NCBI RefSeq assembly: GCF_004119495.1
Contig: NZ_NRQU01000015.1
Coordinates: 1 to 64,000, forward strand
Length of the DNA stretch: 64,000 nt
Reading direction: 5' to 3'
From: Flavobacterium sp. YO12
GTDB taxonomy: Bacteria; Bacteroidota; Bacteroidia; Flavobacteriales; Flavobacteriaceae
The translations under genes and the position numbers were made by a program. Below the pieces are notes generated by a model. The model was not told where the DNA came from and searched no databases. It saw nothing but the letters and a program-made list of their open reading frames with translations. Positions 31,943 through 40,288 of the stretch are shown one piece after another. Each line of letters begins with the position of its first letter. Positions within the stretch are counted from its first letter, which is position 1.

Positions 31943-31946
31943 ACTT

Positions 31947-33419
31947 CTATTTTAAAGTCCTCATAAATTCTTTTGGAACATTCTCTAAATACATTTCATT
32001 TCGAAGTCCATTTATTTTTTTAGAATTACTGATTTCAGGCAAAACTACATCTTGTTCCGTTTGAACTTTTTTGGCAGTTGCTCCTGTTATTTTAGAAATC
32101 GCCAGATTCAAAAGCGGTTCGCTGCTTTCTCCCAAAACGCCATATGTTTTAAAAGACTCACGTTGTTCATATGTTGGAGGCAATCCTTGTGTATAATCTC
32201 CAAAATCAGCAGCGTTAGCAATTTTAAAAACCAATGGCTGCATAGCATATCTATGATTTGGATTCACCTTTGTCTTTGTTAAAGTTGGAGAATCATAAAC
32301 CGTAAACGATCCCACATTTTTACCTGTAGTAATTTCGCCAACTTGAATAACTTCAATATATGGTTTTAGTCCATTTATAACCAATTCACTTGCAGATGCT
32401 GTATTTGCTGTAGTGATAATAAATACTCTCGCCAAGTTTAAACTATTTATTACTGCACCATCAATACTTTTTACAAATCTTTCATTCAACAGCTCTAAAT
32501 CATCTGCTGTCATTCCAGCCATAAGCTTAAAATTATATTGTCTTTTCGAAAATATTTTCCCTTCAAACTGCCCGGTAATCATACTGGCTAAACGCGTAGA
32601 CGATCTTACAGAACCTCCGCCGTTATATCTTAAATCCAAAACTAAATCAGTAATTCCTTTTCCTTTTAAATCCCCAAAAGCTTGATTTAACCTCGCATCA
32701 TACCCTGCATAAAAACCATTATACATTAAATATCCTATTTTGTGCTCTCCAGATTCAATCACCTTATTAATAAGAATAGGATTTTCTTCTAAAGTTGTCT
32801 TAGATAAGGAAACCGTTTTTCCATTCAATACAAATGCAGATCCATTAAAATCAGCAAGATCTAAAGTATAATTATCAGTATTCAATAAAGATTGATAATT
32901 TGAAATCGTAAGTTTTGTTCCGTTTATACTCGTAAACAAATCTCCTCTTTTAATATCTTTAGTCGATGCGTTAGAATTAGGAATAACATAACGAACATAA
33001 CCAACTAAATCATTAGATCCTTGAGCAACTCTAGTAAGCTTAAAATCTAAACCATTATTTTTTGAAATGCCATTAAGCTCCTGTTCTAAAACAGTATAAT
33101 CATCAACAATCCAGCTAAAACGATCTATTGCATTACCATTTGGATATTTGCTGATTGGTTTATTCAGCAAATCCTGAAATAAATCTTCAGGTCTTGAATA
33201 ACCCGCTAAGTAATTCTCTAAATCTGCTTTTGAAGCAAAACGGTCATCAGCTAAATTTGGCACATCAGCCTGCCATAAATAAACTTCATTCAATCCTCTC
33301 CATACAAAATCATTAACTTGTAAATGAGATGGAGACATAACATCGTCCTGATCTTCACAAGACTGCAAAGAAAATGCTAACATACACAAGAGAAGTGCTG
33401 ACCTTAGAATTGTTTTCAT
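31947..33419 (-). CDS. S41-family C-terminal processing peptidase, lipoprotein
   Basis: A 490-residue periplasmic or surface serine protease. The start at 33419 gives a lipoprotein signal (LLLCMLAFSLQSC followed by EDQDD). A PDZ domain (VGYVRYVIPNSNASTKDIKRGDLFTSINGT) precedes the catalytic domain: LVLDLRYNGGGSV, the nucleophile segment TTANTASASELVINGL (Ser about residue 342) and the general-base Lys in GEITTGKNVG (about residue 367). It cleaves near C-termini of substrates. It is divergent from the ECF sigma operon at 33577, with a TATTTTTG -7 element on its strand at 33529-33522. Confidence 0.92.
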   Translation of the reverse strand: MKTILRSALLLCMLAFSLQSCEDQDDVMSPSHLQVNDFVWRGLNEVYLWQADVPNLADDRFASKADLENYLAGYSRPEDLFQDLLNKPISKYPNGNAIDRFSWIVDDYTVLEQELNGISKNNGLDFKLTRVAQGSNDLVGYVRYVIPNSNASTKDIKRGDLFTSINGTKLTISNYQSLLNTDNYTLDLADFNGSAFVLNGKTVSLSKTTLEENPILINKVIESGEHKIGYLMYNGFYAGYDARLNQAFGDLKGKGITDLVLDLRYNGGGSVRSSTRLASMITGQFEGKIFSKRQYNFKLMAGMTADDLELLNERFVKSIDGAVINSLNLARVFIITTANTASASELVINGLKPYIEVIQVGEITTGKNVGSFTVYDSPTLTKTKVNPNHRYAMQPLVFKIANAADFGDYTQGLPPTYEQRESFKTYGVLGESSEPLLNLAISKITGATAKKVQTEQDVVLPEISNSKKINGLRNEMYLENVPKEFMRTLK

Positions 33420-33505
33420 AAATTTTGGTTTCGGCATCATTATAGAATACTAACGTAAAAATACTATCTTTAGTTTTAAGTAGTATTCTTTTTTTACAAA
33501 AAAAA

Positions 33506-33520
33506 TACAAAGTCTTTGTA
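33506..33520. promoter_or_regulatory. Palindrome TACAAAG-T-CTTTGTA between divergent promoters
   Basis: A perfect 7-1-7 palindrome in the 157-bp gap between the S41 peptidase and the ECF sigma operon, just downstream of the peptidase's -7 element. It could be an operator for a dimeric regulator; the binder is unknown. Confidence 0.4.
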
Positions 33521-33576
33521 ACAAAAATAATTGTGCCTCGTCTTGATTATATAAGCTAACGAATAACCTTTAATTT

Positions 33577-34086
33577 ATGAACCAGAATGTGTTTATAGAA
33601 TTAGTAAATCCTTTTAAAGACAAAGTTTTTCGTCTGGCAAAACGATTGCTTACCAGCACCGAAGAAGCAGAAGATGCTGCTCAGGAGGTATTGGTCAAAT
33701 TATGGAATAAAAAAGACGATTTGAGTGCTTATAATAATGTTGAAGCGCTGGCAATGACAATGACTAAAAATTATTGTCTTGATCAGTTAAAATCAAAAAG
33801 AGCTGGAAATCTAAAAATTGTACATAATAATTTCACAGATCGTGAGCCGCAATTGGATAAAAAACTGGAAGATTCAGACAGTTTAGAATGGGTTGAAAAA
33901 ATAGTAAATCAACTCCCTGAACAATTGCAAATACTGATTCAATTGCGAGATGTCGAGCAATATGAATTTGAAGAAATTGCAAAAATTGTCAACATGAATG
34001 AAACGGCGATTCGGGTAGCACTTTCAAGAGCAAGAAAAAAAATTAGAGAAGAAATGATTAACACACACAGTTATGGAATCAGATAA
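33577..34086 (+). CDS. RNA polymerase ECF sigma factor
   Basis: A 169-residue sigma-70 family ECF factor. Region 2: FIELVNPFKDKVFRLAKRLLTSTEEAEDAAQEVLVKLWNKKDDLSAYNNVEALAMTMTKNYCLDQLKSKR. Region 4: IVNQLPEQLQILIQLRDVEQYEFEEIAKIVNMNETAIRVALSRARKKIREEM. It overlaps the next gene by 14 bp. This sigma / small membrane protein / two DUF4252 proteins arrangement is a recurrent flavobacterial operon (from memory). Confidence 0.93.
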   Translation: MNQNVFIELVNPFKDKVFRLAKRLLTSTEEAEDAAQEVLVKLWNKKDDLSAYNNVEALAMTMTKNYCLDQLKSKRAGNLKIVHNNFTDREPQLDKKLEDSDSLEWVEKIVNQLPEQLQILIQLRDVEQYEFEEIAKIVNMNETAIRVALSRARKKIREEMINTHSYGIR

Positions 34087-34534
34087 AATAGAACATATAT
34101 TAGAAAAATACTTCGAGGGAGAGACAACTATTGCCGAAGAAAATCAGTTAAAAGAATACTTTTCATCATCAAATGTTGCGCAGCATTTGGAGCAATACAA
34201 ACCACTTTTTGGTTATTTCTCTCAGGTAAAACAGCAAAAATCGACACAAGAGATTCCACTACAAACTAAGAAACGAAATGTAGCGTGGTTATCGATTGCT
34301 GCTTCGGCTGTTGTTTTACTCGGAATTGGAACTTATTTCTTTGTTAGTGAAAAAAATGCAGCTCCAGTAGTTGCAGCACAATCAGAATTAGGAACCTATG
34401 ATAATCCGGAAGAAGCGCTGAAAGCGACTCAAAAAGCTTTGGCATTATTATCAAACAATGTTAATGTAGGTATCGAAAGTGTACAATACATTAACGAATA
34501 CGAACAATCAAAAAACAAAATTTTTAAACAGTAA
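34073..34534 (+). CDS. Single-pass membrane protein, putative anti-sigma factor
   Basis: A 153-residue protein: a cytosolic N-terminus (DKIEHILEKYFEGETTIAEENQLKEYFSSSNVAQHLEQYKPLFGYF) resembling zinc-less anti-sigma N-domains, one transmembrane helix (about residues 71-91) and a periplasmic tail. Its 14-bp overlap with the ECF sigma gene and the membrane topology suggest it binds that sigma factor. Confidence 0.75.
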   Translation: MESDKIEHILEKYFEGETTIAEENQLKEYFSSSNVAQHLEQYKPLFGYFSQVKQQKSTQEIPLQTKKRNVAWLSIAASAVVLLGIGTYFFVSEKNAAPVVAAQSELGTYDNPEEALKATQKALALLSNNVNVGIESVQYINEYEQSKNKIFKQ

Positions 34535-34550
34535 TTAAATTCAATCAAAA

Positions 34551-35078
34551 ATGAAAAATCTTATCATAACACTAGTATTCGCCTTTGTAACAAATGTATT
34601 TTATGCTCAAGGCGCCTTTGACAAATTTGATGGTCAAGACGATGTGACATCAGTAATTGTAAACAAAAAAATGTTCGATTTAATGAGCAAAGTAAAAGTT
34701 GACGCTACTGATAAAGAAACACAGCAGTACATTAATTTGATTAAAAAATTAGATTATTTGAAAGTGTTTACAACAAAAAATCCTAAAATCGAAGCCGACA
34801 TGAAAGCTTCTGCTGATAAATATATTAAAACAGCAGGTCTGGAAGAACTTATGAGAGTAAACGACAGCGGAAAAAATGTACGCATAATGGTAAAATCAGG
34901 TGCAAGCGATACACAAATTAGAGAATTACTTATGTTTGTTGACGGCGCAAAAAATGACGAAACTGTTTTACTTTCTCTAACTGGAAATTTTGACTTAAAC
35001 GAAATTTCAGTACTTACAGACAAAATGCAGCTTCCAGGCGGTTCAGACTTAAAAAAAGCCTCTAAAGGCAAAAAATAA
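34551..35078 (+). CDS. DUF4252 secreted protein
   Basis: A 175-residue protein with a signal peptide ending FYAQG and the DUF4252 pattern (SVIVNKKMFDLMSKVKVDATDKETQQYINLIKKLDYLKVFTTKNPKIEADMKASADKYIKTAGLEELMRVNDSGKNVRIMVKSG). The C-terminus is basic (KKASKGKK). Function unknown. It is the third gene of the sigma-factor operon, 16 bp after the anti-sigma gene and 2 bp before a paralogue. Confidence 0.87.
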   Translation: MKNLIITLVFAFVTNVFYAQGAFDKFDGQDDVTSVIVNKKMFDLMSKVKVDATDKETQQYINLIKKLDYLKVFTTKNPKIEADMKASADKYIKTAGLEELMRVNDSGKNVRIMVKSGASDTQIRELLMFVDGAKNDETVLLSLTGNFDLNEISVLTDKMQLPGGSDLKKASKGKK

Positions 35079-35080
35079 TC

Positions 35081-35617
35081 ATGAAAATCAGCGTTTTTAC
35101 CTCAGCCCTTTTAGTATTAGTAACTTTAGTAAGTTGTAATTCTGAACCTTCATTGCAAAAGTATTTTGTGCAAAATACAGACAATAAAGATTTTATTGCT
35201 CTAGATGTTTCTCCTACTATTTTAAATTTAGAAAAAGCAAAATTATCCGCCGAGCAAAATGAAGCTTTAAAGTCATTTGACAAGATGAATATTCTAGCTT
35301 TTAAAGCAAACGACAAAAATCAAGCTCAATTTGAAACAGAAAGAGCAAAAGTCAAAGCTATTTTAAAAGACCCAAAATATCAACAGCTAATGACGTTTGG
35401 CTCAGGTAAAGACGGCGCTTCTATAAGTTATGTTGGCACAGATGAAAACATTGAAGAGTTTGTTGTTTTTGCTAACCGAAAAGAAAATGGTTTTGCAGTA
35501 GTTCGTGTTTTAGGAAAAAACATGAATCCAAATAACATCATGACTTTAATGACTGTTTTAAAACAATCAAATATCGACATGGAACAGTTAAAGCCTTTAC
35601 AGCAGCTGGTTAAATAA
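35081..35617 (+). CDS. DUF4252 lipoprotein
   Basis: A 178-residue lipoprotein (LVSC at about residue 19) and a divergent paralogue of the preceding gene: FDKMNILAFKANDKNQAQFETERAKVKAILKDPKYQQLMTFGSGKDGASISYVGTDENIEEFVVFANRKENGFAVVRVLG. As the last gene of the sigma-factor operon it is probably a target as well as a partner of that system. Function unknown. Confidence 0.85.
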   Translation: MKISVFTSALLVLVTLVSCNSEPSLQKYFVQNTDNKDFIALDVSPTILNLEKAKLSAEQNEALKSFDKMNILAFKANDKNQAQFETERAKVKAILKDPKYQQLMTFGSGKDGASISYVGTDENIEEFVVFANRKENGFAVVRVLGKNMNPNNIMTLMTVLKQSNIDMEQLKPLQQLVK

Positions 35618-35640
35618 TAAATACATCTTACTTAAATTGA

Positions 35641-35664
35641 AAAAGCTCCATTAGGAGCTTTTTT
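35641..35664 (+). terminator. Terminator of the ECF/DUF4252 operon
   Basis: AAAAGCTCC-ATTA-GGAGCTTTTTT hairpin with T run, 23 bp after the last stop codon. Confidence 0.88.
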
Positions 35665-35712
35665 ATTTTTAACAATTAAGAAGATAAAACTGAATAATAT
35701 TTATAGGCATTA

Positions 35713-35744
35713 TTGTATATATTATACGAATTTAATTACATTTG
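35713..35744 (+). promoter_or_regulatory. Promoter of the YiaA/YiaB-type gene
   Basis: TTG at 35713-35715, 21 bp gap, TACATTTG at 35737-35744. It also argues that translation starts at the ATG at 35781, not at the TTG inside the -7 element. Confidence 0.75.
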
Positions 35745-35780
35745 TCGCTAACCAATACATTTAATAAATTAAAAACAAAC

Positions 35781-36158
35781 ATGGTACAAAAAACATCGAA
35801 TGCCTTTATAGCGGCATCTTGGGTAGCTCTTGGAGCTGGAATGATTGGATATATTGTTGGACTAGCAAGAGCTGAAATGCTGCTAAACGAAAAAGGCTAT
35901 TATTTTACAGTTCTAATGTTTGGACTTTTTGCTGTGGTTTCATTACAAAAAAGCGTTAGAGACAGACTTGAAAAACTTCCAGTAACTGACATTTACTATG
36001 GAATCTGCTGGTTTGGAACTCTTTTATCAATTGTGCTTTTAGCTGTTGGCTTATGGAATGCAACAATTTTACCAAGCGAAAAAGGCTTCTATGCATTTGC
36101 CTTCTTATTAGCATTGTTTGGAGCAATCTCTGTTCAAAAAAATCTCGTGACAATATGA
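35781..36158 (+). CDS. YiaA/YiaB-family inner-membrane protein
   Basis: A 125-residue membrane protein with two copies of a two-helix unit: FIAASWVALGAGMIGYIVGLARAEMLLNEKGYYFTVLMFGLFAVVSLQKSVRDR and YGICWFGTLLSIVLLAVGLWNATILPSEKGFYAFAFLLALFGAISVQKN. The internal duplication and the 'NEKGYYF / SEKGFYAF...LFG..S.QK' pattern mark the YiaA/B family, of unknown function. Single gene with its own promoter and terminator. Confidence 0.88.
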   Translation: MVQKTSNAFIAASWVALGAGMIGYIVGLARAEMLLNEKGYYFTVLMFGLFAVVSLQKSVRDRLEKLPVTDIYYGICWFGTLLSIVLLAVGLWNATILPSEKGFYAFAFLLALFGAISVQKNLVTI

Positions 36159-36196
36159 GTTTTAGCGAAAATGAATAAACTTAGACCTAACTAAAA

Positions 36197-36230
36197 TCAA
36201 AAAGCTCCAATTTTCATTGGAGCTTTTTTT
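36197..36230. terminator. Two-way terminator between the YiaA/B-type gene and carB
   Basis: AAAGCTCCAA-TTTTCA-TTGGAGCTTTTTTT: a 10-bp stem with A and T runs on either side. Confidence 0.85.
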
Positions 36231-36246
36231 ATATTAGAATTTGAGA

Positions 36247-39102
36247 TTATTTACTCAAATACATTTTTCTTCTAGAGTACAATTCGTAGAACTGATCGTC
36301 TTTTAAATCATCAATAAACAAAATGCTTTCTCCTGTCGATTTCATTTCTGGTCCTAATGCTTTGTTTACATTATGGAATTTACTGAAAGAGAAAACCGGC
36401 TGTTTGATCGCAAACCCGTTTAATTGTGGGTTAAAATCAAAATCAGTTACTTTACTATGTCCTAACATTACTTTTGTAGCATAGTTCACATAAGGCTCAC
36501 CGTATGCTTTTGCAATAAATGGCACCGTTCTAGAAGCTCTTGGATTTGCTTCGATAATGTAAACCGTATCGTCTTTTATAGCAAACTGAATATTGATTAA
36601 ACCAACAGTTTTCAACGCTCTTGCAATTTTTTCTGTATGATCTTTTATTTGCTGCATTACAAATTCTCCTAAGTTAAAAGGAGGCAAAGTAGCATTACTA
36701 TCTCCAGAGTGAACTCCGCAAGGTTCGATATGCTCCATAATTCCTATGATGTAAACATTTCCGTCAGCATCACAAATTGCATCCGCTTCAGCTTCGATTG
36801 CTCCAGCTAAATAGTGATCTAAAAGCAATTTATTTCCTGGAATAGTTTTCAACAAGTTGATTACGTGCTCTTCTAATTCTTTTTTGTTGATTACAATTTT
36901 CATTCCCTGACCTCCTAATACATAAGAAGGACGAATCAATAATGGGAAGTCTAAAGTATCTGCAAGAGCAGAAGCCTCATCCGCCGTTTCAGCGATTCCG
37001 AATTGTGGGAAAGGAATGTGTAATTCTCTCAATAAATCTGAGAAACGTCCTCTGTCTTCGGCTAAATCAAGTGCATCAAAACTAGTTCCGATGATTTTTA
37101 CTCCGTATTTAGATAATTTTTCAGCTAACTTCAAAGCTGTTTGTCCTCCTAACTGAACAATAACACCTTCTGGTTTTTCATGCTGAATGATATCATAAAT
37201 ATGTTCCCAGAAAACGGGTTCGAAGTATAATTTGTCAGCTGTATCAAAGTCAGTCGAAACCGTTTCAGGATTACAGTTGATCATAATTGTTTCGTAACCG
37301 CATTCTTTAGCTGCTAAAACTCCGTGTACACAAGAATAATCAAACTCGATTCCCTGTCCAATTCTGTTTGGTCCAGAACCTAAAACGATGATCTTCTTTC
37401 TATCCGTTACAATGCTTTCGTTATCTACGTAGCGCTCGCCGTTTGCTTTTTCGATTTCAGCCTCAAAAGTAGAATAGTAATAAGGTGTTTTTGCTTTAAA
37501 CTCAGCCGCACAAGTATCAACCAATTTAAAGACACGGTTAATATTTTGATCCATACGTAAAGTATGAATCTCACTTTCTAAGCAATTTACCATGTGAGCA
37601 ATTTGTCTGTCGGCAAAACCTTTTTGTTTCGCTTCAAGCAAAAGCTCTTTTGGAAGATTCGAAACTTTATAGTTCGAAATTTCTTTCTCTAAAGTATAAA
37701 GTTCTTCGTATTGTTTTAAGAACCACATATCGATTTTTGTGATTTCGTGAATACGGCTCAACGGAATTCCCATTGCAATCGCATCATAAATTACAAAAAC
37801 ACGATCCCAACTTGCAAAAGTTAGTTTCTCGATAATTTGTTCGTAGTTTTTATATCCTTTTCCGTCAGCACCTAAACCGTTTCTTTTAATTTCTAAAGAT
37901 TGAGTTGCTTTGTGTAATGCTTCTTGGAAAGAACGTCCAATTCCCATTACTTCACCAACAGATTTCATTTGAAGTCCTAAAGTTCTGTCAGCACCTTCAA
38001 ATTTATCAAAGTTCCAACGTGGTATTTTTACGATTACATAATCTAAAGTTGGTTCAAAAAGAGCCGAAGTTGATTTTGTAATTTGGTTTTGCAATTCGTC
38101 AAGATTGTATCCTAAAGCCAGTTTAGAAGCAATTTTAGCAATTGGGTAACCTGTTGCTTTTGATGCTAAAGCAGAAGAACGAGATACACGAGGATTAATT
38201 TCGATCGCAACGATATCTTCTTTTTCGTCTGGTGAAACTGCAAATTGTACGTTACAACCCCCAGCAAAATTTCCGATACTTCTCATCATCAAGATCGCGT
38301 AGTCACGTAATTTTTGGAAAGTTGTATCTGATAATGTCATTGCTGGTGCAACTGTAATCGAATCTCCAGTATGAATTCCCATTGGATCCATATTTTCGAT
38401 CGAACAGATAATTACAACGTTATCATTTTTATCTCTCAAAAGTTCTAACTCATATTCTTTCCATCCCATCAAAGCTTTATCAATTAAAACCTCGTGAATT
38501 GGAGAAGCTTCAAGTCCGCGAGTTAAAAGCTCATCAAAATCTTCTTTTTTGTAAACAACTGCTGCTCCAGTTCCTCCAAGTGTAAATGAAGGTCGGATTA
38601 CAAGCGGGAAACCAAATTCCTGAGCAATTTCTTTCCCTTCTAAATATGAAGTAGCTGTTTTCGCAGGTGCAGTTGGCACATTAATTCTTTCCAAAAGCTG
38701 TTTAAACTGCTCTCTGTCTTCGGTAATGTTAATTGCATTTACATCAACCCCGATTAATTTTACGCCGAAATCCTGCCAAATTCCTTTTTCTTCAGCTTCC
38801 AAACACAAGTTCAAAGCCGTTTGTCCTCCCATAGTTGGCAAAACAGCGTCAATTTGTGGATGTTCCTTTAGAATTTCAATAATCGATTTTGTAGTTAGTG
38901 GTTTCAAATAAACATGATCGGCCATGGTTGGGTCGGTCATAATCGTCGCTGGATTTGAGTTTATCAAGATAACTTCAATTCCTTCTTCACGAATCGAGCG
39001 TGCAGATTGAGATCCCGCATAATCGAATTCGCAAGCTTGACCAATAACAATAGGTCCTGAACCTATTATTAAAACTGATTTTATTGATGTGTCTTTAGGC
39101 AT
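36247..39102 (-). CDS. carB: Carbamoyl-phosphate synthase large subunit, lacking the C-terminal allosteric domain
   Basis: A 951-residue CarB making carbamoyl phosphate for arginine and pyrimidine synthesis. Both ATP-grasp halves are intact: KSVLIIGSGPIVIGQACEFDYAGSQ, PTMGGQTALNLCLE and FTLGGTGAAVV in the first; KKIIVLGSGPNRIGQGIEFDY, VQLGGQTALKLAEKL, SYVLGGQGMKIV and EANPRASRTVPFIAK in the second. The chain ends shortly after GPEMKSTGESILFIDDLK, about 120 residues before the E. coli end, so the MGS-like domain that binds UMP and ornithine is absent. No frameshift is seen at the stop, so this looks native. carA is not adjacent. Confidence 0.95.
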   Translation of the reverse strand: MPKDTSIKSVLIIGSGPIVIGQACEFDYAGSQSARSIREEGIEVILINSNPATIMTDPTMADHVYLKPLTTKSIIEILKEHPQIDAVLPTMGGQTALNLCLEAEEKGIWQDFGVKLIGVDVNAINITEDREQFKQLLERINVPTAPAKTATSYLEGKEIAQEFGFPLVIRPSFTLGGTGAAVVYKKEDFDELLTRGLEASPIHEVLIDKALMGWKEYELELLRDKNDNVVIICSIENMDPMGIHTGDSITVAPAMTLSDTTFQKLRDYAILMMRSIGNFAGGCNVQFAVSPDEKEDIVAIEINPRVSRSSALASKATGYPIAKIASKLALGYNLDELQNQITKSTSALFEPTLDYVIVKIPRWNFDKFEGADRTLGLQMKSVGEVMGIGRSFQEALHKATQSLEIKRNGLGADGKGYKNYEQIIEKLTFASWDRVFVIYDAIAMGIPLSRIHEITKIDMWFLKQYEELYTLEKEISNYKVSNLPKELLLEAKQKGFADRQIAHMVNCLESEIHTLRMDQNINRVFKLVDTCAAEFKAKTPYYYSTFEAEIEKANGERYVDNESIVTDRKKIIVLGSGPNRIGQGIEFDYSCVHGVLAAKECGYETIMINCNPETVSTDFDTADKLYFEPVFWEHIYDIIQHEKPEGVIVQLGGQTALKLAEKLSKYGVKIIGTSFDALDLAEDRGRFSDLLRELHIPFPQFGIAETADEASALADTLDFPLLIRPSYVLGGQGMKIVINKKELEEHVINLLKTIPGNKLLLDHYLAGAIEAEADAICDADGNVYIIGIMEHIEPCGVHSGDSNATLPPFNLGEFVMQQIKDHTEKIARALKTVGLINIQFAIKDDTVYIIEANPRASRTVPFIAKAYGEPYVNYATKVMLGHSKVTDFDFNPQLNGFAIKQPVFSFSKFHNVNKALGPEMKSTGESILFIDDLKDDQFYELYSRRKMYLSK

Positions 39103-39195
39103 TTTGTATGTATTGTGTAGTTATTATAATGTATTCAAAAAACATTCACAGTGCTTTAGAAACTAGAATGTTACAAATTTATTACCGACAAGGTA

Positions 39196-39230
39196 TAAAA
39201 AAAGGCGATACTAAAAAAGTAATCGCCTTA
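39196..39230 (-). terminator. Terminator of rpmH
   Basis: On the minus strand AAGGCGATTAC and GTATCGCCTT pair around a T-rich loop and run into TTTTTTT. It separates rpmH from carB, which is downstream on the same strand. Confidence 0.85.
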
Positions 39231-39248
39231 TGTATGTTTATACAAACA

Positions 39249-39410
39249 TTATTTTTTGTGTCTAGGCTCGCTAGAAACAGTTAATTTATGTCTTCCTTTT
39301 GCTCTTCTACGCGCTAGAACTTTTCTTCCATTCGCAGAAGCCATTCTGTCCATAAATCCGTGCTTATTTCTTCTTTTTCTTTTCGATGGTTGAAATGTTC
39401 TTTTGCTCAT
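39249..39410 (-). CDS. rpmH: 50S ribosomal protein L34
   Basis: A 53-residue ribosomal protein, too short for many gene finders. The translation begins [20 protein letters not shown], continues [20 protein letters not shown] and ends [13 protein letters not shown], matching L34 throughout (QPSxRKRxxxHGFxxRMxxxxGRxVLxxRRxKGR). It has its own strong promoter and terminator. Confidence 0.98.
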
Positions 39411-39481
39411 TGCTTTGTATCTTTAAATGGTATCTAATATCTCTTTTTCTGTTTTGGAGATCCTTATTCCAAAACCGAGTG

Positions 39482-39511
39482 CAAATATACAAAGACTTTT
39501 TTTTCTGGCAA
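39482..39511 (-). promoter_or_regulatory. rpmH promoter
   Basis: On the minus strand TTG (39511-39509), 19 bp gap, TATATTTG (39489-39482). Predicted start near 39475, about 65 nt before the L34 start codon. Confidence 0.75.
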
Positions 39512-39545
39512 GTACTTTAATAAAAATATTTTTAATTCATTTTAC

Positions 39546-39553
39546 TATATTTG
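39546..39553 (+). promoter_or_regulatory. -7 element of the TPR membrane protein gene
   Basis: TATATTTG, 22 bp before the ATG at 39576; no good upstream TTG. It is divergent from the rpmH promoter. Confidence 0.5.
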
Positions 39554-39575
39554 CAATCACAAATATACATCAATT

Positions 39576-40091
39576 ATGTTTAATAAAATTATCAAACTTA
39601 TTTTAGCTGGATTACTTGTAGTAGCTGGCATCTGGCAATTTACAGAAAGTAATATAGGTAACGGAATATTCCTTTTATTACTAACTGCAATTCCAATTTT
39701 TCTTTACTTTAAAAATGAATTTATCCTTTTAGCCTTCCTTAAATTAAGAAAACAAGACTTTGAAGGAGCAAAAAAATGGTTATCTTATATTAAAAACCCT
39801 GAAACTGCATTAGTAAGAAAACAACAAGGTTATTTTAATTATCTTCACGGAATCATGTTATCTCAAACAAATCTTATCCAAGCTGAGAAACATTTCAAAA
39901 AAGCAATTGAACTTGGATTATCTATGGATATGGATCTAGCCGTTGCAAAATTAAATCTTGCAGGAGTCGCAATGTCACGCAGAAGAAAACTTGAAGCAAC
40001 AAATTTATTAGCTGAAGCTAAAAAATTAGACAAACAAGGAATGCTGAAAGAGCAAATCTCAATGATGAAAGAACAAATGAAGAAAATCTAA
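39576..40091 (+). CDS. Membrane-anchored TPR-like protein
   Basis: A 171-residue protein with two N-terminal membrane helices (residues about 6-22 and 27-45), then a helical-repeat region (FEGAKKWLSYIKNPETALVRKQQGYFNYLHGIMLSQTNLIQAEKHFKKAIELGLSMDMDLAVAKLNLAGVAMSRRRKLEATNLLAEAKKLD) consistent with about two TPRs facing the cytosol. No specific function can be assigned. Confidence 0.8.
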   Translation: MFNKIIKLILAGLLVVAGIWQFTESNIGNGIFLLLLTAIPIFLYFKNEFILLAFLKLRKQDFEGAKKWLSYIKNPETALVRKQQGYFNYLHGIMLSQTNLIQAEKHFKKAIELGLSMDMDLAVAKLNLAGVAMSRRRKLEATNLLAEAKKLDKQGMLKEQISMMKEQMKKI

Positions 40092-40106
40092 TTTTCTAAA
40101 TTACAG

Positions 40107-40168
40107 CCCGATAGCTATCGGGATTGAAGTCCCAAATTCCAATTAATTGTGAATTTGGGATTTTTTTT
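40107..40168 (+). terminator. Tandem hairpins: CCCGATAGCTATCGGG and intrinsic terminator
   Basis: A perfect 16-bp palindrome CCCGATAGCTATCGGG (40107-40122) is followed by TCCCAAATTC/GAATTTGGGA (40130-40139 / 40151-40160) and T8. The second hairpin is a standard terminator; the first is a palindrome type seen between genes in this genus. Confidence 0.85.
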
Positions 40169-40207
40169 ATTTTAAATTTTCTTTCTAACACGAGACCAAC
40201 GCTTAGT

Positions 40208-40236
40208 TTGTCATTTCGACGAAGGAGAAATGACAA
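40208..40236. repeat. Dispersed palindromic repeat (TTGTCATTTC family)
   Basis: TTGTCATTTC (40208-40217) and GAAATGACAA (40227-40236) around GACGAAGGA. Related to 6910-6940 and to the 'GTCATTTCGACGAAGGAGAAAT' repeats remembered from Flavobacterium genomes. Confidence 0.7.
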
Positions 40237-40288
40237 GATTGCGCTAGAAACTTCAAAGAATTGGAATTTGGATTTTTAAAATTGGAAT

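Noticed and set aside
36199-36230. GCTCCAA inverted repeat as an operator for carB
   Set aside because: It lies downstream of carB and is followed by a T run, so it is a terminator.
39000-39102. carB as a gene broken by a frameshift because it is short
   Set aside because: The stop is clean, no downstream remnant of the missing domain is present, and both ATP-grasp domains are complete. A shortened native form is more likely.
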